Source: an uncultured euryarchaeote (GTDB lineage: Archaea > Thermoplasmatota > Poseidoniia > Poseidoniales > Thalassarchaeaceae). From it: 11,003 nt of DNA. Numbering within the stretch: position 1 is the stretch's first letter; each line of letters opens with the position of its first letter. Where the stretch lies: positions 1 through 11,003 of the forward strand of contig CALCEF010000187.1 of NCBI GenBank assembly GCA_937901365.1, written 5' to 3'. Shown here one piece after another: positions 6,090 through 11,003 of the stretch. Under the pieces are notes generated by a model. The model was given only the letters and a program-made list of their open reading frames with translations, had not been told where the DNA came from and searched no databases. Position numbers and translations under genes: made by a program.

Positions 6090-7343
6090 TCAACTCCAAG
6101 GGTAGCGCAGTAAAGCGGCCAGTCCAGCAAAAGCCTCCATCAGGGTTGCACCTTCTTCGGTATCCATCGAAATGAGTTTGACTTTACTGGATGAATGCCC
6201 AGCCATGAGCGTGAGTTCGTCCATCAGGGAAATCGTGTTGTCTGGGTCCTCTCTGATTTGATCAGGGGCTGCTGAACAAGATGGGCAAGGAGGGATTTCG
6301 ACCAAACGTTCGGCTGTAACCTGCCACCCATGCTGGCACTGCCGACAAGAGTACGCTTGACGGATTTTCCGCAAACCTTCCGAGAGCAACAGTGTGTCGA
6401 CTGCGCCCTGCTCAAGTGCGCTCCTAACCATCATCTCACCGTAGGTGGCTTTGGGATGACTCTGCATAATTTCTGACAGGAATTGGTCGACCAATTGACG
6501 CTCGGCATCCAACTCAATTTCATGCATTAGGCCGCCTGCCCTTTGAACCAATTCACGCAATCCGGATTCGTTTGAATAGCCGACATCGAAGGTCGGCTTG
6601 CGAACAAGTTTGGCGACTTCGTGATGGAAGAATTCACCTTTGAGAACTTGGTCTTTGGTCGCCCCTGGACCACCTATAATGACACCCTCCATATTGTCAA
6701 TCATCCCAAGCCAGTAATTACTTGCATGCTCTGCTGCACGCTTGAAAAATTTGTGAGCGTGTTCTTCAATCAATCTCTCGAAACGCTGGGCGGACTGCCC
6801 ACCTTGGCGGTGCTTGCCCATGATATTGGATTGCATTTCTTCTTGGCAATGGACCGACTTCCCGCTGGCCAAACCATAGGCAGCTTCGCCGCGATCGATG
6901 ACGAAAATACCGTAACAGGTCTTGTCGATTAGCATGTCTTCCAATTGAGTGACTTCGAATGTGCTGTCACATCGATACCGGAAGGAACGGAACGGCTCAG
7001 GAGGGTCATCCAATACAATGGTGGTCATTCGAGTCTTGTTATTGCCCACAATCACATGTCCGGTGAAGATTGCAATACCATTCTCAGGAGTTTCTCGCAT
7101 GTTGTTAATCGAAGAAGCCGCAGACTCAATCGCATCAGAAACGTGCTTCCTAGTTTGCTTCGATTTGATGTTTGATGCTTGACCCAATTCTTGTGACAAT
7201 TGTTGTCGGACATCGTGTATGGCCCGATCGGGTGGAATAATCAGAGTCACGAGTTCTGTACCCATACCTCGCATGTTGCTCAAATCGTCCAATGCATTCT
7301 TCGCTTTGAGGCGGCGCTGCTGCATCTCAAGTTCCTCGGACAT
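6090..7343 (-). CDS. prf1: Peptide chain release factor aRF1
   Basis: This 417-residue class 1 release factor recognises all three stop codons and triggers peptidyl-tRNA hydrolysis on the archaeal ribosome. Domain 1 contains ASNIKSKQTRKHV with NIKS at 58-61 and the YxCxxxF motif at 123-129 (YRCDSTF), both used in stop-codon decoding. Domain 2 contains GKHRQGGQSAQRF with the catalytic GGQ at 181-183. Domain 3 has a CxxC...CxxC zinc site (Cys333, 336, 353, 356), as in many archaeal aRF1 proteins. Length matches the family. The ATG at 7343 has GAGG (7354-7351) 7 nt upstream. argS begins 4 nt after its TGA, implying co-transcription. It is divergent from the UMP kinase gene. Confidence 0.97.
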   Translation of the reverse strand: MSEELEMQQRRLKAKNALDDLSNMRGMGTELVTLIIPPDRAIHDVRQQLSQELGQASNIKSKQTRKHVSDAIESAASSINNMRETPENGIAIFTGHVIVGNNKTRMTTIVLDDPPEPFRSFRYRCDSTFEVTQLEDMLIDKTCYGIFVIDRGEAAYGLASGKSVHCQEEMQSNIMGKHRQGGQSAQRFERLIEEHAHKFFKRAAEHASNYWLGMIDNMEGVIIGGPGATKDQVLKGEFFHHEVAKLVRKPTFDVGYSNESGLRELVQRAGGLMHEIELDAERQLVDQFLSEIMQSHPKATYGEMMVRSALEQGAVDTLLLSEGLRKIRQAYSCRQCQHGWQVTAERLVEIPPCPSCSAAPDQIREDPDNTISLMDELTLMAGHSSSKVKLISMDTEEGATLMEAFAGLAALLRYPWS

Positions 7344-7384
7344 AGCGCATCCTCAACCTTGGCGGTGACTCGGCCCTCATCAAT

Positions 7385-7412
7385 CCTTCCGGCGGCGTAG
7401 CCGCTCGGAAGG
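7385..7412 (+). promoter_or_regulatory. Strong 12-bp hairpin in the aRF1/UMP kinase divergent spacer
   Basis: CCTTCCGGCGGC (7385-7396) pairs with GCCGCTCGGAAGG (7400-7412) around a GTA loop, all 12 bases paired with one T bulge at 7405. It lies in the 103-nt divergent spacer, 34 nt before the UMP kinase ATG and about 40 nt before the aRF1 ATG, so it could be in either leader. No T tract follows. GGTGAC (7364-7369) and GTCACC (7429-7434) form an outer inverted pair around it. No TATA-like box is clear in this spacer. Confidence 0.6.
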
Positions 7413-7446
7413 GAAGGTGTCATGAATCGTCACCTATGCGACCAGT

Positions 7447-8148
7447 ATGATGGCAGCCCCTCTGGTCCTTGCACTTGGTGGTAGTTTACTGCGCCCAGAA
7501 GAGAGTGAGAGGCACGCTTGGCTTTCCTCTCTAGCAGACCTTCTTTCGAAGAGTGATGCACGGATTGGAATCGTCGTCGGAGGGGGTGCACCGGCTCGAG
7601 AGGCGATTGAACTGGCAAAACCTGTTCTAGATGACGTAGCTGCATTAGATGAAATCGGGATTGCAGCGACTCGATTGAACGCGGCAATCGTCGCCCAAAT
7701 ATTGCAGGGTGCCGATCTGGATGTTTGTACTGGCATTCCATCCGATGTCGCATCGGCTGCAAGAGGACTTGAGGCACACAAGGTCGTGGTGATGGGTGGA
7801 ACTCGACCTGGGCACACCACTGACAACGTTGCAATTCGGTTGGCAATCGAGTCAAATGCGACAAGATGTTTGATTGCGACAAATGTTTCGCATGTCTATT
7901 CATCAGACCCAAGAGTGGACTCAGGTGCACGTCCTATAGAATCTATGACACTCTCAGAGTTGCAGCAAATTGTCGGGCCACCTGTCCATGGAAAGGCAGG
8001 CGGTTCAGCGGTCATCGATCCGATCGGAGTTCAAGCAGCAATTGACAATAAATTGCCATTGGCAGTCCTCGATGGAAGGGAATTAGACAGAATTGCTGAT
8101 GCTTTGGCAGGCAAGTCCTTCATTGGGACACGTATTGAGGTGGAATGA
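7447..8148 (+). CDS. pyrH: Archaeal-type UMP kinase
   Basis: This 233-residue amino-acid-kinase-fold enzyme phosphorylates UMP to UDP for pyrimidine nucleotide synthesis. Blocks seen are LALGGSLL at 8-15 (N-terminal glycine loop), VVGGGAPAREAI at 43-54 (substrate-binding glycine segment), PGHTTDNVA at 121-129 (the archaeal UMPK TTD motif), ATNVSHVYSSDPR at 144-156 (nucleotide-binding NVxxVYxxDPR) and AGGSAVIDP at 184-192. Length fits the archaeal UMPK group of about 225-235 residues, and the TTDxVA signature separates it from isopentenyl phosphate kinase and carbamate kinase. Two tandem ATGs at 7447 and 7450 could each start it; no Shine-Dalgarno sequence is seen. A hairpin sits 34 nt upstream. 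The zinc-ribbon membrane gene follows by 4 nt. Confidence 0.93.
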   Translation: MMAAPLVLALGGSLLRPEESERHAWLSSLADLLSKSDARIGIVVGGGAPAREAIELAKPVLDDVAALDEIGIAATRLNAAIVAQILQGADLDVCTGIPSDVASAARGLEAHKVVVMGGTRPGHTTDNVAIRLAIESNATRCLIATNVSHVYSSDPRVDSGARPIESMTLSELQQIVGPPVHGKAGGSAVIDPIGVQAAIDNKLPLAVLDGRELDRIADALAGKSFIGTRIEVE

Positions 8149-8152
8149 GGAC

Positions 8153-8473
8153 ATGGCCAACAAGCAGAAGCTCGCCGACCAGATTCGCGCCAATGTCGAG
8201 AGTTCGAAGGCTGGAGAGAAGAAGAAAAAAGGCGGAAAGACAGGTCTACCAAAATCTGCCAGTTCAAACGCTTACGTTGCACCCCATCGCCATTGTGTAA
8301 TCTGTCAATGCCCTATTGCACTCAATCGAGACCCAGCAATTTGTGGAGAGACGAAATGTTCTGACGAATACGATAGTCGTGAAAGACAGCGAAAGAGATG
8401 GAATATTCTGCTATACGTGGCACCCGCAATCATGGTGGGTGCGTTGGTGTTACAGTTGATGGCGAGTGCCTAA
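8153..8473 (+). CDS. DUF2116-like zinc-ribbon protein with C-terminal membrane helix
   Basis: This 106-residue protein has a lysine-rich N-terminus (KKKKGGK near 23-29). A compact zinc site follows, HRHCVICQCPI at 45-55 and ICGETKCSDEY at 63-73 (Cys48, 51, 64, 69, with Cys53 extra). Then come the basic stretch RERQRKRW and one hydrophobic helix at about 85-104. The HCxxC...C-x4-C-x3-Y layout with a following helix resembles archaeal DUF2116 proteins, whose function is unknown. The positive-inside rule puts the zinc domain in the cytoplasm. ATG 8153 is chosen over an in-frame ATG at 8093 inside pyrH; GAGGTGG at 8137-8143 lies 9 nt upstream. Placement 4 nt after pyrH suggests co-transcription. 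Confidence 0.85.
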   Translation: MANKQKLADQIRANVESSKAGEKKKKGGKTGLPKSASSNAYVAPHRHCVICQCPIALNRDPAICGETKCSDEYDSRERQRKRWNILLYVAPAIMVGALVLQLMASA

Positions 8474-8485
8474 GGAAGTGAATCA

Positions 8486-9064
8486 ATGTCAATCATGGTT
8501 AGGGTCATGTCATTGTTACCGTTTGCAACAGGATCACTGTGTTTGCTTTTGGTATTGGTTTCATACTTCGGCTTCGCCTCAGGGACCATTGATGATGAAA
8601 TTCCAGCGTTGCCATGCGTAGGGGACCAAGATGAATGTGTAACAGGGATGTCTGAATCGGACCTCGATGTCCCAACAGCATTCTTTTTGCTAGATGTTCA
8701 CCTTGAGATTTCAATGGAATTAGAGGATGAAGCTTGGATTGGAATTGTGGATTCCAAATATGCAAAATCCTGTCCGCCAGGGGATACTGGATTGACAAAT
8801 TGCACGGCATCTGATTACGAATTCCTAGCAGGTGGACCCGACCACGAGGGAGCCATTAGTCATGATTTGAAGCCGGGAAGTGTACGCTTTGTCACCGGTG
8901 GTGATGAGGGTGCCATTGAACTACAAGACAATGCAATCACAACCGATTGGTCGGTGCATCTCGCAACTTGGGTCGAGGTCATCCTTGTCCTCGCAGGGCT
9001 CGGTTTGTGTGCTTCTGGAATGCACATGGCATTCCCCATGGTCGCAAAGGCGCGCAAGGACTGA
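8486..9064 (+). CDS. Two-helix membrane protein with cysteine-bearing outer domain
   Basis: I recognise no family for this 192-residue protein. It has an N-terminal hydrophobic helix at about 8-32 (signal anchor), a hydrophilic acidic domain of about 125 residues, a second helix at about 160-183 and a short basic tail ending KARKD. Topology by charge puts both ends inside and the central domain outside. That domain has four cysteines (44, 51, 96, 106), which could form two disulfides, and a possible N-glycosylation site NCT at 105-107. GGAAG at 8474-8478 lies 7 nt before the ATG. It sits 12 nt after the zinc-ribbon membrane gene, so the two may act together at the membrane (inference). Confidence 0.8.
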   Translation: MSIMVRVMSLLPFATGSLCLLLVLVSYFGFASGTIDDEIPALPCVGDQDECVTGMSESDLDVPTAFFLLDVHLEISMELEDEAWIGIVDSKYAKSCPPGDTGLTNCTASDYEFLAGGPDHEGAISHDLKPGSVRFVTGGDEGAIELQDNAITTDWSVHLATWVEVILVLAGLGLCASGMHMAFPMVAKARKD

Positions 9065-9075
9065 GCCCTTGCGTG
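9051..9075 (+). terminator. Hairpin spanning the 9064 stop codon
   Basis: Bases 9051-9059 pair with 9067-9075 (core CGCAAGG/CCTTGCG, plus one G-U and one C-G pair), leaving a 7-nt loop that contains the TGA stop at 9062-9064. Only a three-T run follows shortly after. It may be a weak terminator or 3'-end element between the membrane gene and the zinc-ribbon microgene. Part of the stem is coding sequence, so coincidence is possible. Confidence 0.35.
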
Positions 9076-9108
9076 GCTTTCAAGAACCGAATGCGGGTGG
9101 GGTAGAAC

Positions 9109-9225
9109 ATGAGTGGGTTCAACTGCAGTGGATGTGGGGCAGCCATCGATATCGGTGGATTGGAGCCTGCGGTGGCTGAACGCAAGGTTTTCTGCGTACG
9201 TTGTGGTCATGTGACAACGATTTGA
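9109..9225 (+). CDS. 38-residue zinc-ribbon microprotein
   Basis: The ATG at 9109 is preceded by a good ribosome binding site, GGTGGGG at 9096-9102, with 6 nt spacing. The product starts MSGFNCSGCGAAIDIGG and ends ERKVFCVRCGHVTTI. It has two CxxCG knuckles (Cys6/Cys9 and Cys29/Cys32) separated by 19 residues, the spacing of a minimal treble-clef or rubredoxin-like zinc ribbon, and almost nothing else. Such ribbons bind nucleic acid or protein partners; which one is unknown. The gene ends 1 nt before the stop codon of the convergent GTPase gene. The motif pair, the ribosome site and the fit into the gap make a chance ORF unlikely. Confidence 0.75.
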   Translation: MSGFNCSGCGAAIDIGGLEPAVAERKVFCVRCGHVTTI

Positions 9226-9226
9226 T

Positions 9227-10348
9227 TCAAACTGAATCGTCTCGAACGTGCCAATTTTCTGGCAATGAAAGTGGGTCCGTTCCTCTCATTTCCCCAATTC
9301 TCTCGATGATTTCATATCGCAAGCGCTCGATGCCGGCTGATTGTGTTGCACTGATGACAAGATGGCCGGTGTCTGGATTTCGAATCTCAGGGATTGGACC
9401 TTCTGGATCATCACTCAATGCCGCTTCCATCTCACAAACAGCAGCCCATTCTTCTGCATCTATATTCTCCAGAAGATCACCTTTTCCGTCGACGACAATC
9501 AGTGGAGTTTGAGGCAACAAGCTCGCTACTTCGTTGAGCAGATTTGACTGTGCTTCCATACTGGTGCCGCCTGATTCTGATGGGTCCATCAAAAACAAAC
9601 AGAGATCGCCAACGTGTTCCAATGCTGCTATCGCTTGCATCTCAATTTGGTTACGATCTTCCATTGGTCGGTCAAGAAGACCAGGGGTATCAACGAGTTG
9701 GTATTTCATACGACGATTCACAAAGTGACCCACATGCAGTTGCCGTGTTGTAAATGGATAAGCGGCGATTTCCGGTTTGCCGCTTGACATCGATGCGATG
9801 AGCGCAGATTTCCCAACATTAGGTGCGCCAGCGACGACCAAACATGGTTCGGTTGGGTCAATCATTGGCAAAGTCCTGAGTATATCTCGGGCTTCGCGAA
9901 GGAATTCGAGATTCTTATCGATTCGACCCATGATGCTTGAAATGCGACCATAGGCTTCTCTCCGTGCCTCATGCATTGGAGGGAGATTGACCATTCTGCG
10001 CAACTTTTTCGAGTTCTGCTGTGAGATTTCAACACATTTCTCGGCAGCCCATTGACAGGCTCCCAAACTCTGTCTATAGTCGTCACAACCCACTGCCGCT
10101 TCGACCATCGCCACATCAAATCGCGACATCTTGTCGAGGCTTGGCCAGCGTCGAACCCAATCCAGAAGGGTAGCAGAAAGTGAATCTCCAGCAGATCCGA
10201 CCATTCGGGTCATCTGCTTCCGAGTTCGATACACTCGATCTTTATCGACAACGGCATCACCCGCTTTTTTTGCCTTACTGAACGCCTTATCGAGGAGTTC
10301 CTCTACGGTCAAAACGGTTGGGATTTCTCTCCAAACGACTGAAACCAT
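9227..10348 (-). CDS. Nog1-like GTPase with degenerate G4 motif
   Basis: This 373-residue protein matches the Nog1 branch of the OBG/TRAFAC GTPases, which act in large ribosomal subunit assembly in eukaryotes. A helical N-terminal domain (about 15-160, including RTRKQMTRM and EAYGRISSIMGRIDKNLEFL) precedes the G domain: GAPNVGKS at 174-181 (G1), YPFTTRQLHVGH at 197-208 (G2), DTPGLLDRPMEDRNQIEMQA at 220-239 (G3, strongly Nog1-like) and ISA at 332-334 (G5). Where NKxD is expected, GKGD is seen at 288-291 (after LIVVD), losing the Asn that helps read guanine. The eukaryotic C-terminal extension is absent. It is convergent with the zinc-ribbon microgene and divergent from the gene at 10451. Confidence 0.93.
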   Translation of the reverse strand: MVSVVWREIPTVLTVEELLDKAFSKAKKAGDAVVDKDRVYRTRKQMTRMVGSAGDSLSATLLDWVRRWPSLDKMSRFDVAMVEAAVGCDDYRQSLGACQWAAEKCVEISQQNSKKLRRMVNLPPMHEARREAYGRISSIMGRIDKNLEFLREARDILRTLPMIDPTEPCLVVAGAPNVGKSALIASMSSGKPEIAAYPFTTRQLHVGHFVNRRMKYQLVDTPGLLDRPMEDRNQIEMQAIAALEHVGDLCLFLMDPSESGGTSMEAQSNLLNEVASLLPQTPLIVVDGKGDLLENIDAEEWAAVCEMEAALSDDPEGPIPEIRNPDTGHLVISATQSAGIERLRYEIIERIGEMRGTDPLSLPENWHVRDDSV

Positions 10349-10363
10349 GCGTTCCCCTCACCC

Positions 10364-10397
10364 CTACGGCGTAGACCATCCCTCTTCAAACAAGAGG
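10364..10397. promoter_or_regulatory. Palindrome and short hairpin in the divergent spacer
   Basis: The 102-nt spacer between the GTPase start (10348) and the gene at 10451 holds a perfect odd palindrome, CTACG-G-CGTAG at 10364-10374, and a 6-bp hairpin, CCTCTT/AAGAGG at 10381-10397 with a CAAAC loop. Either could be an operator or leader element for one or both genes. No TATA-like box stands out. Confidence 0.35.
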
Positions 10398-10450
10398 CTG
10401 TTCCAACCCATCGGTTCAAGAGCGACCGCTGACTGGGCTGGTCGATTCCG

Positions 10451-10882
10451 ATGACTGATGATTCACCAGACCTACCAGATTGGGCACTCTCAATTTGGGA
10501 AACCCTCGGCAAGCCAGAAGTATGTGAAGATGTGCTTACAGGTCCACTTCTAGACCGCCGTGCAGGCATGAGGCGTGATGATTTGGTCGAGGTTTTACTC
10601 GATGCTCGCTCTTTGCCAAAGGATGCTGAAGAGTGGGTGCGCGGTCGATTGATTGGAACGAACAAAATGAGTGTAGAAATCTTGGATACAGACGGTGTTT
10701 ACCGCTATATCGCACGCGACGTAATCGTAGAAGTTCGCTTGGTTGCGCACATGAGACCGGCTTACATCGATGACGAGGAATTGCTCAAATTCGAGCGTGA
10801 AGACCAGAAGCGTCGAACCAAAATCCACGAAGATGTGGAGAAGAAGACCAAGGGTGGAGACGACGATCATCTGTGGGGTTGA
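10451..10882 (+). CDS. Unknown protein with possible Sm-like middle segment
   Basis: This 143-residue soluble protein is not recognised. Residues 1-60 are acidic and helical with a Trp motif (WALSIWETLG). Residues 63-106 look like consecutive beta strands, WVRGRLIGTNKMSVEIL followed by GVYRYIARDVIVEVRLVAHM. This G-x-L-x-G...VEI...RYI-x-RDVI-x-EVRL pattern recalls the curled sheet of Sm/LSm proteins, but that is a weak resemblance only. The tail from about 108 is a highly charged helix (EREDQKRRTKIHEDVEKKTK) ending in GGDDDHLWG. No membrane segment or cysteine pair is present. It is divergent from the Nog1-like GTPase and is followed after 4 nt by a carbinolamine dehydratase, implying co-transcription. 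Start at ATG 10451; no clear Shine-Dalgarno sequence. Confidence 0.78.
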   Translation: MTDDSPDLPDWALSIWETLGKPEVCEDVLTGPLLDRRAGMRRDDLVEVLLDARSLPKDAEEWVRGRLIGTNKMSVEILDTDGVYRYIARDVIVEVRLVAHMRPAYIDDEELLKFEREDQKRRTKIHEDVEKKTKGGDDDHLWG

Positions 10883-10886
10883 ATGA

Positions 10887-11003
10887 ATGGATGCCCACCC
10901 CGATTGGCAAGTCATCGACGAACACCATCTGGAACGAGTCTGGTCCTTTCCTGATTTTGCATCTGCCTTAGAATTCGTCAACAAGGTTGGCGCCATCTGT
11001 GAA
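10887..11003 (+). CDS. Pterin-4a-carbinolamine dehydratase, 3' truncated by window edge
   Basis: Only the first 39 residues are present. DWQVIDE near 6-12, then LERVWSFPDFASALEFVNKV at 15-34 and GAICE at the edge, match the N-terminal half of the PCD/DCoH family: a buried Arg/Trp strand, F-x-DF, then A-x-x-F-V-N-x-V leading to the E-x(n)-HHP active site, which would fall just outside. The family dehydrates 4a-hydroxytetrahydrobiopterin; in organisms without aromatic amino acid hydroxylases its role is less clear and has been linked to other pterin chemistry. ATG 10887 follows the upstream TGA by 4 nt, with GGGG at 10875-10878 8 nt before it. An overlapping ATG at 10883 is in another frame. 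Confidence 0.82.
   Translation, partial: MDAHPDWQVIDEHHLERVWSFPDFASALEFVNKVGAICE

Noticed and set aside
7430..7930. 166-residue minus-strand frame inside the UMP kinase gene
   Set aside because: It lies opposite clear UMP kinase motifs; the composition is rich in His, Arg, Pro and Ser as expected from reverse reading.
8093..8152. Upstream extension of the zinc-ribbon membrane protein
   Set aside because: The extra 20 residues lie within pyrH. The ATG at 8153 has a ribosome site and the usual 4-nt junction.
9181..9187. CGCAAGG as a repeat of the hairpin arm at 9053-9059
   Set aside because: A 7-mer within coding sequence, without an inverted partner, is explained by chance.

Overview
The gene set points to a euryarchaeal-type archaeon. 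It includes an archaeal/eukaryotic class 1 release factor with NIKS and GGQ motifs, an archaeal-type UMP kinase, a Nog1-like ribosome-assembly GTPase, and a DUF2116-like zinc-ribbon membrane protein. Bacterial-type enzymes (FolB, a parvulin, a BCP-like peroxiredoxin, an M28 peptidase) are mixed in. This combination, very compact gene packing and balanced base composition suggest a marine Thermoplasmatota lineage such as Poseidoniales (Marine Group II). That placement is inference; no rRNA gene is present to test it.

Layout. 1-1402 (+): the 3' part of a secreted-type M28 aminopeptidase, a minimal parvulin and dihydroneopterin aldolase (FolB). 1403-1867 (-): a BCP/AhpE-like peroxiredoxin whose stop codon abuts that of folB. 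1921-2893 (+): a thioredoxin-fold protein with a CLHC motif, a zinc-ribbon-like unknown protein preceded by a perfect hairpin, and a 26-residue microprotein. 2926-7343 (-): aRF1, then argS, then a polytopic membrane protein, with a terminator-like hairpin plus T5 between argS and the membrane gene. 7447-9225 (+): UMP kinase, DUF2116-like zinc-ribbon membrane protein, a two-helix membrane-anchored protein with a cysteine-bearing loop, and a 38-residue zinc-ribbon microprotein. 9227-10348 (-): Nog1-like GTPase with a degenerate G4 motif. 10451-11003 (+): an unknown protein with a possible Sm-like middle, then the start of a pterin-4a-carbinolamine dehydratase cut by the window edge.

Themes. Translation and ribosome biogenesis (aRF1, ArgRS, Nog1-like), pterin chemistry (FolB and carbinolamine dehydratase, about 9.5 kb apart), thiol redox (divergent peroxiredoxin and thioredoxin-like genes) and several small zinc-ribbon proteins. 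No mobile element, CRISPR array, tRNA or rRNA was seen, and no gene-free stretch exceeds about 105 bases. The least described material is the two microproteins, a set of intergenic hairpins (three with an NTA tri-loop in the direction of the downstream gene), and a recurrent TGA-N4-ATG spacing at five of seven close same-strand junctions.
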